A stretch of 64,000 bases of DNA from Cellulomonas sp. 73-145 (GTDB lineage: Bacteria > Actinomycetota > Actinomycetes > Actinomycetales > Cellulomonadaceae), in assembly GCA_001898185.1 (NCBI GenBank), contig MKTI01000009.1:1-64000 (forward strand), given 5' to 3'. The notes below the pieces were generated by a model. The model saw nothing but the letters and a program-made list of their open reading frames with translations. It searched no databases and was not told the origin of the DNA. A program made the position numbers and the translations under genes. The first letter of the stretch is position 1. The number at the start of each line of letters is the position of its first letter. Positions 8,169 to 21,314 of this stretch are shown one piece after another.

Positions 8169-10349
8169 TCAGGCGCGGACGTAGACGCGCATGCTGAGCG
8201 GCTCGAGGACCACGCTCTCGCCACCACCGGCGTGCAGACCGCCTGCGATCGCCGTCAGGCGCTCCTCGCGGGGGTGCTCCCACACCGAGTCCCACGCCAG
8301 CTGCCACCTCGCGACGTGGTCCGGCGGCAGCCGCACCGCCAGCTGGTCCAGGGCGCCGTTGACGACGACGAGGACGGAGTCGGACTCCGGTGCGGCCGTC
8401 GTGCGGACCATCTGGAACGTGCGGATGGACGCGTCGTGCCAGCGGGCGTGGTCGAACGGCGCTCCGTCGGGGCCGAACCAGGCCAGGTCCGGTGCCTCGC
8501 CGTCGTCGGCCGGCTCACCCGTGTAGAAGCCGGTGGCCCGGAGCGCGGGGTGGGCGCGGCGCAGCGTCAGGAGGTGGCGGGCGGTCTCGAGCAGGTTGCG
8601 TCGCCACGGCGGCAGCTTCCAGGACATCCACGACAGCTCGGAGTCCTGGCAGTAGGCGTTGTTGTTGCCGTGCTGGGTACGGCCGAGCTCGTCGCCGGCC
8701 GTGATCATCGGCGTGCCGGCGGCGAGCACCAGCGTGCCGAGCAGGTTGCGGATCGAGCGGCGCCGCAGGGGCAGCACGTCGGCACCGGGTGAGTCGGGCG
8801 GCACCGGCCCCTCGACGCCGTGGTTCCAGGACCGGTTGTCGTCGCTGCCGTCCCGGTTCTGCTCCCCGTTCGCGGCGTTGTGCTTGTGCTCGTAGGCCAC
8901 GAGGTCCGCGAGCGTGAACCCGTCGTGCGCCGTGAGGAAGTTGACCGACGCGGTGGGCGTACGAGCCAGCGGCGGTGTGCCGTTGCCGAACAGGTCGACC
9001 GAGCCGGACAGGCGCGTGGCGACCTCGCGGACGCGATGGCCCGGCAGACCGTGCGCGGCACGGCCCGGGTCGGCCAGCCAGAAGGAGCGGACGGCGTTGC
9101 GGAACCGGTCGTTCCACTCGCCGAACGGTGGCGGGAACTGGCCCGTGCGCCAGCCGCCGGGCCCGATGTCCCACGGCTCCGCGATCCGCTTGAGCGCATG
9201 CAGCGACGGGTCGGTCGAGGCGGCGACGAGCAGCGGGTGGTCCGGGGTGAAACCCTGCGTCCCGCGCCCCAGCGTGACGGCGAGGTCGAACCGGAAACCG
9301 TCGACCCCCACCACGTCGGCCCAGTACCGCAGCGAGTCCATCGTCAGGGCGACCACCTCGGGCCGCCGGAAGTCCAGGGTGTTGCCGCAGCCGGTGACGT
9401 CGACGATCCCCGCCGGGATGTTGCCGTCGTGGGCGTAGTAGACGGCGTTGTCCAGGCCGCGCCAGGACAGGTGCTGGCCGTCGGCCCCGCCTTCGCAGGT
9501 GTGGTTGTAGACGACGTCCAGCAGCACCTCGAGCCCCGCCTCGTGCAGGGCGTGCACTGCCGTCCGCAGCTCGGCGAGGACCGCCGCCGGTCCCAGCCGC
9601 CGGGCCAGCTCGGTGGCGTACGGGGCGTGCGGCGCGAAGAAGCCGAGGGTGTTGTAGCCCCAGTAGTTGGTCAGGCCCCGGCGGACGAGGTGCGGCTCCG
9701 AGGCGTGCGCGTGCACCGGGAGCAGCTCGACGGCGGTCACCCCGAGCCGCACCAGGTGCTCGATGACCGTCGGGTGCGCCAGCCCCGCGTAGGTCCCGCG
9801 CAGCTCGGGCGGCACGTGCTCGGCCAGCGCGGTGAGGCCCTTGACGTGCGCCTCGTACACGACCGTGTCCCGCCAGGGCGTCCAGGGTCGGTTGGCGGCC
9901 GGGTCCGGGCCGGCGAGGTCGCGCGTGTCCACGACGACGCCGTGAGGGACGTGCGCGGCGGAGTCACGGCCGTCCGCTGCGCCGTGCGGGTCCCCACGGA
10001 GCTGGTCGTCGACGACGTGGCCGTAGGTGGCCGGGCCGTAGCCGAGCGCGCCGACGAGACCGCGCGCATAGGGGTCCACCAGCAGCTTCGCCGGGTTGTA
10101 GCGGAGGCCGTAGGAGGGCTCCCACGGCCCGTGGGCGCGGAAGCCGTACCGCTGACCGGGCTGCACGCCGGGGACGTGGGCGCTGAAGACGCCGAGCGAA
10201 GGACCGTCGAGCCGGACGCGGCGCTCCGCGCCCTCGTCGAGCAGGCACAGGTCGATCGCATCGGCGTGCGGGGCCAGCACGGCGACCTCGATGCCGTCGT
10301 CGACGACGTGCACGCCGAGGCGTGGCGGTCGTCGGGACGGGGAGCTCAC
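8169..10349 (-). CDS. glgX: Glycogen debranching enzyme GlgX (GH13_11)
   Basis: Hydrolyses alpha-1,6 branches in glycogen or limit dextrins. The protein of about 726 residues has an N-terminal CBM48 region and GH13 motifs FRFDLAVTLG (Asp near 353), RIAEPWDIG (Glu near 390) and TAHDGFTLADL (Asp near 474). Start choice is open. GTG at 10349 has a GACAAT box seven bases upstream, like other leaderless genes here; an in-frame ATG at 10358 would add three residues. A 136-base gap separates it from glgE. It is divergent from etfB, so 10350-10478 carries both promoters. Confidence 0.93.
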   Translation of the reverse strand: MSSPSRRPPRLGVHVVDDGIEVAVLAPHADAIDLCLLDEGAERRVRLDGPSLGVFSAHVPGVQPGQRYGFRAHGPWEPSYGLRYNPAKLLVDPYARGLVGALGYGPATYGHVVDDQLRGDPHGAADGRDSAAHVPHGVVVDTRDLAGPDPAANRPWTPWRDTVVYEAHVKGLTALAEHVPPELRGTYAGLAHPTVIEHLVRLGVTAVELLPVHAHASEPHLVRRGLTNYWGYNTLGFFAPHAPYATELARRLGPAAVLAELRTAVHALHEAGLEVLLDVVYNHTCEGGADGQHLSWRGLDNAVYYAHDGNIPAGIVDVTGCGNTLDFRRPEVVALTMDSLRYWADVVGVDGFRFDLAVTLGRGTQGFTPDHPLLVAASTDPSLHALKRIAEPWDIGPGGWRTGQFPPPFGEWNDRFRNAVRSFWLADPGRAAHGLPGHRVREVATRLSGSVDLFGNGTPPLARTPTASVNFLTAHDGFTLADLVAYEHKHNAANGEQNRDGSDDNRSWNHGVEGPVPPDSPGADVLPLRRRSIRNLLGTLVLAAGTPMITAGDELGRTQHGNNNAYCQDSELSWMSWKLPPWRRNLLETARHLLTLRRAHPALRATGFYTGEPADDGEAPDLAWFGPDGAPFDHARWHDASIRTFQMVRTTAAPESDSVLVVVNGALDQLAVRLPPDHVARWQLAWDSVWEHPREERLTAIAGGLHAGGGESVVLEPLSMRVYVRA

Positions 10350-10465
10350 GCGACCCATTGTCACCGCCCGCCGGCGGGAGCCCGCACACGCCTCGCCTGG
10401 GACCGTCGGTCCTTGCGGCACGCGACGAGCGGCGGACGCCTCGGGACCGCGCCGGTGACGCCAGG

Positions 10466-10478
10466 TAACGTTCCGCGC
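10466..10478 (+). promoter_or_regulatory. Probable -10 box of leaderless etfBA transcript
   Basis: TAACGT (10466-10471) lies seven bases before the etfB GTG; no Shine-Dalgarno sequence is present. Confidence 0.5.
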
Positions 10479-11276
10479 GTGAGGATCCTCGTCGCCGTGA
10501 AGCACGTGCCGGACATCCAGTCCGAGCGTTCCCTCGGACCCGATGGCCGGATGGTTCGCGACGGCGGTGACGGGACGCTGAACGAGCTGGACGAGAACGC
10601 CGTCGAGGCCGCGCTCACCCTGGTCGAGGAGGCGGAGGACGGCGAGGTGGTCGTGCTGACCGTCGGTCCGGACGACGCCGTCGACGCGGTGCGCCGAGGG
10701 CTGCAGATGGGAGCCGACGAGGCCGTCCACGTCGTCGACGACGCGATCGCCGGCTCGGACGCCGTCAGCACGGCCCGCGTGCTGGCGGCCGCGGTGCGCC
10801 GGCTGTCCGAGCAGCAGCCGGTGGATCTGGTGCTCACCGGCATGGCAGCCCTCGACGGCCTGACGTCCCTGGTGCCGACCGTGCTGGCCGACCTGCTGGA
10901 GCTGCCGGCCCTGACCTTGGCGACCGAGGTGATGGTGGACGAGACGGCGGGCACCGTGACCGTCCGCCGCGAGCTGGACCACGCGGTCGAGCTGCTGCGC
11001 GCACCGCTGCCGGCCGTCGTCTCGGTCACCGACAGCGCCAACGAGCCGCGGTACCCCGGCTTCAAGGGGATCATGGCGGCCCGCAAGAAGGCCGTGACCA
11101 CGTGGACGCTGGCCGATCTCGGTATCGAGCCGGACCAGGTCGGTGCGGCAGGGGCGCGCACCGCGGTGGTCGCCGCCGCCGAGCGGCCCGCCCGAGAGGA
11201 CCGCGTCCTGGTGACCGACGGGGGCGACGCCGGTGTGCGCCTGGCGGCCTACCTCGTCGAGAACAAGCTCGTCTGA
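10479..11276 (+). CDS. etfB: Electron transfer flavoprotein beta subunit (FixA/EtfB)
   Basis: Beta subunit of the FAD/AMP-containing electron carrier that takes electrons from acyl-CoA and related dehydrogenases. The 265-residue sequence begins RILVAVKHVPD and contains the conserved ETF-beta core (LVLTGMAALDGLTSLVPTVLADLL and YPGFKGIMAARKK). The start is GTG, apparently leaderless. etfA follows after 21 bases. No partner dehydrogenase or ETF-quinone oxidoreductase is in the window, so the electron source is unknown. Confidence 0.93.
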   Translation: MRILVAVKHVPDIQSERSLGPDGRMVRDGGDGTLNELDENAVEAALTLVEEAEDGEVVVLTVGPDDAVDAVRRGLQMGADEAVHVVDDAIAGSDAVSTARVLAAAVRRLSEQQPVDLVLTGMAALDGLTSLVPTVLADLLELPALTLATEVMVDETAGTVTVRRELDHAVELLRAPLPAVVSVTDSANEPRYPGFKGIMAARKKAVTTWTLADLGIEPDQVGAAGARTAVVAAAERPAREDRVLVTDGGDAGVRLAAYLVENKLV

Positions 11277-11297
11277 CCCCGGACCCGAGGACCTGCG

Positions 11298-12275
11298 ATG
11301 ACTTCCCCCGTGCTCGTGCTGCTCGACCACGCCGCCGACGGCGCGCTCCGACCCTCGGCGGCGGAGCTGGTGACGCTCGCCCGCCCGCTGGCCGGTGACG
11401 GCGGCGTGCTCGGCGCCTGGGTGGGTGACGGACCGGGCCCGGACGCGCTGGCCGTCCTCGCTGCGCACGGTGTCGCGGCGGTGCACGTGGTACGCCCGGA
11501 CGCCGATCCCGCGCTCAGCGCCGTCACCGCCGAGGCGGTGACGGCCGTGCTGGCCGCGACCGGGGCGGGCTTGGTGCTGATCCCCTCGACGTTCGAGGGC
11601 AAGGAGGTCGCCGCCCACCTGGCCGCCTCCACCGGCGCCGGCGTGGTGACGGACGCCGACGGGGTGCAGCTGGAGGACGGCGTGCCGGTGGCGAGCAAGA
11701 CCGTGCTCGCGGGGACCTGGACCACCCGGTGCTCCGTGGTCGGCGCGCCCGCCGTGGTGACGGTGAAGGCCAACGCCGTTCCCGCCGAGCCTGTCGCCGC
11801 ACCGAGGGAGCCCGTCGTCGTCGAGCACGAGCTGACGGTGAGCCCCGCGGCACGGCGCGTCGAGCTGGTGGAGCGCACCGAGCGCGCACCGTCCGACCGG
11901 CCCGACCTCTCCGGTGCGCAGGTGGTCGTGGTCGGCGGGCGCGGGACGGAGGGCGACTTCGGTCCCATCGAGGAGCTCGCGGACCTGCTCGGTGCGGCGG
12001 TCGGCGCCACCCGGGTGGCGACGGACGAGGGCTGGATCGCCAAGGAGGCGCAGATCGGGCAGACCGGCGTCACCGTGACGCCGCGCCTCTACATCGGCGC
12101 CGGGGTGTCCGGTGCGGTGCACCACCGCGGCGGCATGCAGGCCGCCGGCACGATCGTCGCGGTGAACTCCGACCCGGACGCGCCGATCTTCGAGATCGCC
12201 GACTTCGGCGTGGTCGGAGACCTGTTCACCGTGCTTCCGCAGGCGACCGCGGAGCTTCGTCGGCTGCTCGGCTGA
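11298..12275 (+). CDS. etfA: Electron transfer flavoprotein alpha subunit (FixB/EtfA)
   Basis: The alpha subunit carries the FAD domain. In the 325-residue product the N-terminal domain spans about 1-190. The C-terminal flavin domain (from about 210) shows GRGTEGDFGPIEELADLLGA, GQTGVTVTPRLYI, GAGVSGAVHH and AVNSDPDAPIFEIADFGVVG, the ETF-alpha signature. It is cotranscribed with etfB and followed by a strong hairpin. Confidence 0.94.
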   Translation: MTSPVLVLLDHAADGALRPSAAELVTLARPLAGDGGVLGAWVGDGPGPDALAVLAAHGVAAVHVVRPDADPALSAVTAEAVTAVLAATGAGLVLIPSTFEGKEVAAHLAASTGAGVVTDADGVQLEDGVPVASKTVLAGTWTTRCSVVGAPAVVTVKANAVPAEPVAAPREPVVVEHELTVSPAARRVELVERTERAPSDRPDLSGAQVVVVGGRGTEGDFGPIEELADLLGAAVGATRVATDEGWIAKEAQIGQTGVTVTPRLYIGAGVSGAVHHRGGMQAAGTIVAVNSDPDAPIFEIADFGVVGDLFTVLPQATAELRRLLG

Positions 12276-12276
12276 C

Positions 12277-12305
12277 CGTCGGCCGTCGAGGTACGACGGC
12301 CGACG
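12277..12305. terminator. Bidirectional terminator between etfA and the APH kinase
   Basis: A perfect 12-bp stem (CGTCGGCCGTCG with CGACGGCCGACG) and a 5-base loop sits between the convergent genes. No T run is present, as is common for actinobacterial terminators. Confidence 0.75.
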
Positions 12306-12329
12306 AGCGCCGGGGTCGCGGCGGGCGGG

Positions 12330-13322
12330 TCAGGACAGGTCGCGCAGCCAGCGCAGCGTCGCCTCGCCCTGGGCGGCCTGGAACGGCCGGAGGTTCGGCA
12401 CGCCGGCCGGCGCGGGCTGCAGCGACCCCCACACGAGGTACCCGGCCAGACCGGCCAGCCCGGCGCGCAGGTCGTCGCGGCTGACACCGTCCGACACCGC
12501 CCGGGACGCGAAGATGCTGGCCGGGTCGCCGCCGCCCTGCAGCTCGACGGACGGCAGCATGAACGCCAGGTCCAGCCATGGGGCCCCGACGCTGGCGTGG
12601 GGCCAGTCGATCAGCCACACGCGGTGGTGCTCGTCGATCATCACGTTGTCCGCGCGAAGGTCGCCGTGCACCAGCCCGTCACCGGCGAGGACGCCCGGCG
12701 CGTCCTGCTCCCAGCGCACCAGGTCGTCGAGGTGCTCCAGTGCCCACAGTGCGACGGGTCCCTGCCCGGCGAGGGTCGCACGGTCCGCGGCCGGGCCGTG
12801 GAACAGGCGACGCCAGCCGGTCAGGTCCTCCGCCAGCAGGTCGTCGGTACGGGGCAGGCCGTGGCCGGGGAGTGGCTCCGCGTCCGCGAGCGCGTCGACG
12901 GCGTCGAGGACGGAGGCGAGGTCGCTCGGCCGCCACGGCATCTCGGGGGAGCGGCCGTGCACGGACTCGAAGCCGAGCAGCAGCCAGCCGTCCTCCTCGC
13001 CGGACCACAGCAGCCGGGGCGCGGGCACCTCAGGGGGCAGCGCCGCGGCCACGACGATCTCGCGGCGCGCCAGCTCGACGGAGGAGGGGTTGATCTCCGC
13101 GGAGACGGCCTTGACGAAGACGTCGCCACCGTCCGCCAGCTCCAGCACCGCGACGAAGCCGGGGGAGAAGCCCTCCGTCGCCGTGATCTCCGCCGTCACC
13201 TGCGAGCCGGCGAGGGTGCTGATCGCCCGGCGCACGCGGGTCGGCAGGTCGCGCCAGTCGAGCCGCTGGCCGCTGAAGGCAAGCGGCAGGGCGATGGCGT
13301 CGTCGGCACCCACGGAGGTCAT
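12330..13322 (-). CDS. Aminoglycoside phosphotransferase-fold kinase, substrate unknown
   Basis: The 330-residue protein has the APH/choline-kinase fold. The catalytic loop [12 protein letters not shown] has its Asp near 219 and the metal-binding LIDWPHA follows near 237. An N-terminal lobe has FVKAVSAE as the probable ATP-binding Lys strand. ATG at 13322 (MTSVGADD) is preferred over an upstream in-frame start. Such proteins phosphorylate varied small molecules; nothing in the context indicates antibiotic resistance. It is divergent from the cysteine desulfurase gene. Confidence 0.8.
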   Translation of the reverse strand: MTSVGADDAIALPLAFSGQRLDWRDLPTRVRRAISTLAGSQVTAEITATEGFSPGFVAVLELADGGDVFVKAVSAEINPSSVELARREIVVAAALPPEVPAPRLLWSGEEDGWLLLGFESVHGRSPEMPWRPSDLASVLDAVDALADAEPLPGHGLPRTDDLLAEDLTGWRRLFHGPAADRATLAGQGPVALWALEHLDDLVRWEQDAPGVLAGDGLVHGDLRADNVMIDEHHRVWLIDWPHASVGAPWLDLAFMLPSVELQGGGDPASIFASRAVSDGVSRDDLRAGLAGLAGYLVWGSLQPAPAGVPNLRPFQAAQGEATLRWLRDLS

Positions 13323-13371
13323 ACTGCCAGCCCGTCCTGTCCCGGTGGCGGTTCGTCCATCCACCGGTTCG

Positions 13372-13383
13372 TAGACTCGCACG
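13372..13383 (+). promoter_or_regulatory. Probable -10 box of leaderless cysteine desulfurase operon
   Basis: TAGACT (13372-13377) lies six bases before the GTG at 13384, with no Shine-Dalgarno sequence. Confidence 0.5.
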
Positions 13384-14577
13384 GTGAGCGTCTATCTCGA
13401 CCACGCGGCCACCACGCCGATGCTCCCGGCCGCCGTCGAGACGCTCACCGCCGAGCTGGCCCGCACGGGCAACCCGTCCTCCCTGCACGCGTCCGGCCGT
13501 GCGGCCCGGCGCACGGTCGAGGAGGGCCGCGAGCGGCTCGCAGCCGCGCTGGGCGCCCGGCCCAGCGAGGTCGTCCTCACCTCCGGGGGGACGGAGGCCG
13601 ACAACCTCGCGGTGAAGGGCCTGTTCTGGGCGCGGCGCACCGCCGACCCGGACCGACGCCGGCTGCTGGTGTCGAGCGTGGAGCACCACGCGGTGCTGGA
13701 CCCGGCGTTCTGGATGGCGGAGCACGCGGGCGCCGAGGTGGTGCTGCTGCCGGTCGACGGGGACGGCGTGGTGGACACGGCGGCGCTCGCGGCCGAGCTG
13801 GCCGAGCACGGCTCCCGGACGGCTCTCGTGTCGGTGATGTGGGCCAACAACGAGGTCGGTGCGCTGCAGCCGGTGGACGAGGTGGTGGCGCTGGCACACC
13901 GCTACGGCGTTCCTGTGCACGCCGACGCCGTGCAGGGCGTGGGTCAGGTGCCCGTCGACTTCGCCGGCTCGGGGCTCGACGCGATGACCGTCACCGGGCA
14001 CAAGCTGGGTGGGCCGGGTGGCATCGGTGCGCTGCTCGCCCGGCGCGGCCTCGACCTGACGCCGGTGCTGCACGGCGGTGGCCAGGAGCGCGGCGTGCGG
14101 TCGGGCACGCTGCACGCTGCGCTGGTGGCCTCGTTCGCGGTCGCGGCGCAGGAGGCCGTCGCGACGATGCCGGAGCTCGCGGTCCGCGTCGGCGCGCTGC
14201 GCGACCGGTTGGTCGCCGGCGTGCTCGAGCGTGCGGAGGGGGCACGGCTGCGGGGACCGGAGCAGGCGTCGCGACGGCTGCCCGCGAACGCCCACTTCAC
14301 CTTCGACGGGTGCGAGGGCGACTCGCTGCTGTACCTGCTGGACTCGGCGGGGATCGAGGCGTCCACGGGCTCCGCGTGCCAGGCCGGCGTCCCGCAGCCG
14401 AGCCACGTGCTGCTGGCGATGGGGCTCGGCGAGGACGACGCCCGCGGCGCGCTGCGGTTCAGCCTGGGCCACACGAGCACGGAGGAGGACGTCGACGCCG
14501 TGCTCGAGGCGCTGCCGGCCGCGGTGCACCGTGCGCGGGCGGCCGGCCGGGCGCTGCGTGCGGCGGTGCCGGCCTGA
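13384..14577 (+). CDS. Cysteine desulfurase (IscS/NifS type)
   Basis: A PLP enzyme that moves sulfur from cysteine to an active-site Cys persulfide. The 397-residue protein begins [11 protein letters not shown] and has the PLP lysine in [10 protein letters not shown] (near 208) and the persulfide Cys in STGSACQAG (near 332). Its stop overlaps the mnmA start (TGATG), so it is very probably the sulfur donor for MnmA tRNA thiolation, as in mycobacteria and other Gram-positives with a dedicated desulfurase next to mnmA. Confidence 0.95.
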   Translation: MSVYLDHAATTPMLPAAVETLTAELARTGNPSSLHASGRAARRTVEEGRERLAAALGARPSEVVLTSGGTEADNLAVKGLFWARRTADPDRRRLLVSSVEHHAVLDPAFWMAEHAGAEVVLLPVDGDGVVDTAALAAELAEHGSRTALVSVMWANNEVGALQPVDEVVALAHRYGVPVHADAVQGVGQVPVDFAGSGLDAMTVTGHKLGGPGGIGALLARRGLDLTPVLHGGGQERGVRSGTLHAALVASFAVAAQEAVATMPELAVRVGALRDRLVAGVLERAEGARLRGPEQASRRLPANAHFTFDGCEGDSLLYLLDSAGIEASTGSACQAGVPQPSHVLLAMGLGEDDARGALRFSLGHTSTEEDVDAVLEALPAAVHRARAAGRALRAAVPA

Positions 14578-15704
14578 TGCGGGTGCTCGCGGCACTCTCC
14601 GGCGGTGTCGACTCGGCGGTGGCGGCCGCTCGCGCGGTCGATGCGGGTCACGAGGTGGTCGGGGTGCACATGGCCCTGTCCCGCAACCGCGACCAGCTGC
14701 GGACCGGGTCACGTGGCTGCTGCTCGATCGAGGACGCCGGCGACGCCCGTCGTGCGGCGGACGTGCTGGGCATCCCGTTCTACGTGTGGGACCTGTCGGC
14801 GCAGTTCGAGCAGACGGTGGTCGCCGACTTCCTCTCCGAGTACCAGGCGGGCCGCACCCCGAACCCGTGCGTGCGGTGCAACGAGCACGTCAAGTTCTCG
14901 GCGCTGCTGGACAAGGGCGTGGCGCTCGGGTTCGACGCGGTGTGCACGGGGCACTACGCGCGCGTCGTCGAGCGTCCCGACGGGTCCCGCGAGCTGCACC
15001 GGGCGACGGACGCGGCCAAGGACCAGTCGTACGTGCTGGCGGTCATGGGGCCGGAGCGGCTCGCACGTGCGCTGTTCCCGCTCGGGGACGTCGTCTCCAA
15101 GGAGCAGACGCGTGCCGAGGCGGCGCAGCGGGGCCTGTCCGTCTCGGCGAAGCCCGACTCGTACGACATCTGCTTCGTGGCCGACGGGGACACCCAGGGT
15201 TTCCTGCGGGACCGGCTCGGTTCGCGCCCGGGGGAGGTGGTCGACGCCGACGGCACGGTGGTCGGCGCGCACGACGGGGCGTACGCCTACACGGTGGGGC
15301 AGCGGCGCGGGCTGCGCCTGGGACGGCCGGCGGCGGACGGTCGACCGCGGTACGTGCTCGCCGTCGAGCCGGTGCAGAACCGGGTGGTGGTGGGGCCGGC
15401 GGAGGCGCTCGCGGTGACCGCGGTGCGGGCGGACCGTGCCGTGTGGTTCGGCGACGCGCCGGCCGGCGGGACCGCGTGCGAGGTGCAGGTGCGGGCGCAC
15501 GGTGCGGCGGTGGGCGCCCGGGTGATCCGGGCGGACGACCGGGTCGAGGTGGCGCTGGACGCGGGTGCCGCGCTGCGCGGCGTGGCGCCGGGGCAGTCGC
15601 TGGTGCTCTACGCGGGGAGCCGGGTGCTGGGGCAGGCGACGGTCACGGGAACCACCGGGCCGGTATCGGCCCCGACGGGCAGGGAGTCCGCGGTGCGCGC
15701 ATGA
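14577..15704 (+). CDS. mnmA: tRNA-specific 2-thiouridylase MnmA
   Basis: ATP-dependent 2-thiolation of the wobble uridine of Lys/Glu/Gln tRNAs. The 375-residue protein has the PP-loop [10 protein letters not shown] (residues 8-17), catalytic Cys in [12 protein letters not shown] and the second Cys in [19 protein letters not shown] at 14577 overlaps the desulfurase stop by one base; its own stop overlaps the next ATG (ATGA at 15701). The C-terminal beta-barrel domain is present ([11 protein letters not shown] onward). Confidence 0.95.
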   Translation: MRVLAALSGGVDSAVAAARAVDAGHEVVGVHMALSRNRDQLRTGSRGCCSIEDAGDARRAADVLGIPFYVWDLSAQFEQTVVADFLSEYQAGRTPNPCVRCNEHVKFSALLDKGVALGFDAVCTGHYARVVERPDGSRELHRATDAAKDQSYVLAVMGPERLARALFPLGDVVSKEQTRAEAAQRGLSVSAKPDSYDICFVADGDTQGFLRDRLGSRPGEVVDADGTVVGAHDGAYAYTVGQRRGLRLGRPAADGRPRYVLAVEPVQNRVVVGPAEALAVTAVRADRAVWFGDAPAGGTACEVQVRAHGAAVGARVIRADDRVEVALDAGAALRGVAPGQSLVLYAGSRVLGQATVTGTTGPVSAPTGRESAVRA

Positions 15705-16711
15705 CGGCGGTGACCGGTCCCGGCCCGTGGCCAGGGGTTGATGCGCTCGAGGCGCAGAACGTGGTGCTCGGCGAGCTCGGTTCGCCACCCGAGGGTGTCA
15801 CCGGGATGCCGTTCGCGGTGGTGCTGACCCAGCGCGGGCCGTGGTCCGACCTGCTCGGGCGAGCCGTCGGGATGCTCGTCGACCTGCCGGTCGAGCTGGG
15901 GCCGCACGGCTGGCGGCTGACCGGTCGGCCCGGCGGCGACCTGGTGCGGAGCCGCTCCTACCTGCGCGACGACGTCGACGCCCTCGCGGTGGCGGCGCAC
16001 GGCTGGTCCGGCCCGCTCGTGGTCCCCGTGTGCGGACCCGTGACGACGGCCGCCTCCGTGGACCTCGCCCGCGGTGACCGCGTGCTGAGCGACCCCGGCG
16101 CCTCCCGGGACGTGGCGGAGTCGCTGGCCGCAGGCGTCGTCGACCACCTGGCGTCGCTACGCCGCGCGGTCCCGGGCGCGCACCCGACGCTGCTGCTCCA
16201 CGAGCCCGCGCTCGCGGCCGCCATCGAGGCTCGGGTGCCCACGTTCTCCGGTCGGGCCACCTTGCGTGCGGTGCCGGTGCAGGTGGCCGGTGAGCGCATC
16301 GCCGCGGTGGCGGCTGCCGCTCGTAGCGCCGGGGCCGGGGACGTGGTGGTGCACACCGGGAGCTCCCTGGTGGGGCTGCCCGCAGCGCTCGCGGCCGGGG
16401 CCGACGGCGTGGCCGTGGAGATCAAGGACCTGCCGGCTGCGGGTTGGGAGCAGCTCGCGGGTGCGGTCGAGGCCGGGACGGCGCTGTGGGCCCAGCTGGC
16501 CCCGGCACCCCGCGCGCCGGGAGGGGGGGTGGACGTCGCGGCGCACGCGCAGCAGCTGCTGCAGCCGTGGTCGCGCATCGGGCTGGCCACCGCACGGCTC
16601 GAGGGCGTGGTGCTGATGGCCGCGGTCGCCGACGGTGCCCCGGCCGCGCGCAGCGGGCTCGCGGACGCGGTGCAGGCCGCGCAGCGGGTCGCCGACCGCG
16701 CCGCCGGGTAG
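15701..16711 (+). CDS. MetE-like (B12-independent methionine synthase fold) protein of unknown function
   Basis: The 336-residue protein is the counterpart, by position and general features, of mycobacterial Rv3015c, which also sits by ligA. It shows a MetE/UROD-like barrel pattern ([44 protein letters not shown]). It has only one cysteine (in VVPVCGPV), so it lacks the His/Cys/Cys zinc set of true MetE and is unlikely to be a methionine synthase. It is coupled to mnmA by an ATGA overlap, which hints at a role near tRNA thiolation or sulfur metabolism (inference). Confidence 0.8.
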   Translation: MTAVTGPGPWPGVDALEAQNVVLGELGSPPEGVTGMPFAVVLTQRGPWSDLLGRAVGMLVDLPVELGPHGWRLTGRPGGDLVRSRSYLRDDVDALAVAAHGWSGPLVVPVCGPVTTAASVDLARGDRVLSDPGASRDVAESLAAGVVDHLASLRRAVPGAHPTLLLHEPALAAAIEARVPTFSGRATLRAVPVQVAGERIAAVAAAARSAGAGDVVVHTGSSLVGLPAALAAGADGVAVEIKDLPAAGWEQLAGAVEAGTALWAQLAPAPRAPGGGVDVAAHAQQLLQPWSRIGLATARLEGVVLMAAVADGAPAARSGLADAVQAAQRVADRAAG

Positions 16712-20460
<3,749 letters not shown>

Positions 20461-20485
20461 GCCGCCTGCCGCGGATACTGGAGGG

Positions 20486-20905
20486 GTGATCTCGACCTCT
20501 GCCGCCGAGCGGTTGCACCGGGCGGGCCTCGTCTGGCACCCCCAGGCTGGGGATCGGTTCGCGCTCCGCTCGGCCCAGCTGTCCGGCGAGGTGTTCACCA
20601 TCAGCGACATGGTGGTGGAGGCGCACCCGTACCCCAGCGGGACGGTGCTGGGCTTCAACGGCACCACCGAGTGGGCGCTGGACTCCGTCGAGCAGGACGA
20701 CGCCCTCTGGCTGCCCCGCGAGGACCAGCTGCGCGAGCTGCTCGGCGGCACGTTCCGCAGCCTGGCGCGCACGTTCGACGGTCGTTTCGAGGTGCTCGTC
20801 GAGCTCGCCGGCCGGCCCGAGCAGGTGTTCGGGGCGGACTCGGCCGCGGACGCCTACGCGGAGGCGCTCCTCGAGCTGCTCGCCGTCGCCCTCGAACGCG
20901 GCTGA
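20486..20905 (+). CDS. Small conserved actinobacterial protein, function unknown
   Basis: A 139-residue acidic protein starting at GTG 20486 with a GAGGGG ribosome-binding site overlapping the start region and a GATACT box at 20474-20479. Visible features are SGEVFTISDMVVEAHPYPSG, GFNGTTEWALDSV and a helical acidic C-terminus. I know similar short actinobacterial proteins that carry doubtful pilus-assembly labels; there is no ATPase motif here to support one. No signal peptide or membrane segment is seen. Confidence 0.7.
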   Translation: MISTSAAERLHRAGLVWHPQAGDRFALRSAQLSGEVFTISDMVVEAHPYPSGTVLGFNGTTEWALDSVEQDDALWLPREDQLRELLGGTFRSLARTFDGRFEVLVELAGRPEQVFGADSAADAYAEALLELLAVALERG

Positions 20906-20936
20906 CGAGCGCCTGGGGTGGTCGGCGGGACGCGCC

Positions 20937-20990
20937 GGACGGCCGGGCCGGCGGTCGTCCGGTCGGGCCCCGGGGCCCGAGGGGCCGTCC
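20937..20990 (+). terminator. Compound hairpin before gatC
   Basis: Outer arms GGACGGCC (20937-20944) and GGCCGTCC (20983-20990) enclose a perfect 18-base palindrome, TCGGGCCCCGGGGCCCGA (20963-20980). It probably ends transcription of the upstream gene just before the gatCAB promoter. Confidence 0.6.
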
Positions 20991-21001
20991 GAGGGCGCCA
21001 C

Positions 21002-21014
21002 TAGACTCCACCGC
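21002..21014 (+). promoter_or_regulatory. Probable -10 box of leaderless gatCAB transcript
   Basis: TAGACT (21002-21007) lies seven bases upstream of the gatC ATG; no Shine-Dalgarno sequence is present. Confidence 0.55.
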
Positions 21015-21314
21015 ATGTCCACCCTCTCTCGCGACGAGGTCGCGCGCGTGGCGGCCCTGGCGCGGATCGACCTGACGTCCGTCGAGCTGGACCGCCTCGC
21101 CGGCGAGCTCGACGTCATCGTCCAGTCGGTCGCCCGGGTCGCCGAGATCGCCACCCCGGACGTCCCGGCCACCAGCCACCCGCTGCCGCTCACCAACGTG
21201 TTCCGCGCCGACGAGCCGGTGCCGCCGCTCGACCGCGACGAGGTGCTGGCCGGCGCACCGGCCGCCCAGGAGGGCAAGTTCGCCGTCCCGCAGATCCTGG
21301 GGGAGGACGCGTGA
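21015..21314 (+). CDS. gatC: Asp-tRNA(Asn)/Glu-tRNA(Gln) amidotransferase subunit C
   Basis: Small scaffold subunit of GatCAB. The 99-residue protein has the family pattern [19 protein letters not shown] and [17 protein letters not shown]. Its stop overlaps the gatA GTG by 4 bases (GTGA). First gene of the operon, with a leaderless-type start. Confidence 0.95.
   Translation: MSTLSRDEVARVAALARIDLTSVELDRLAGELDVIVQSVARVAEIATPDVPATSHPLPLTNVFRADEPVPPLDRDEVLAGAPAAQEGKFAVPQILGEDA

Noticed and set aside
8169..12125. A 1318-codon open frame running antisense through etfB and etfA into glgX
   Set aside because: Only the glgX part has family similarity. The extension exists because GC-rich codons leave few stops on the opposite strand.
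12330..13322. APH-fold kinase as an aminoglycoside resistance gene
   Set aside because: The fold is shared by many metabolic kinases, and the neighbourhood is housekeeping with no mobile element.
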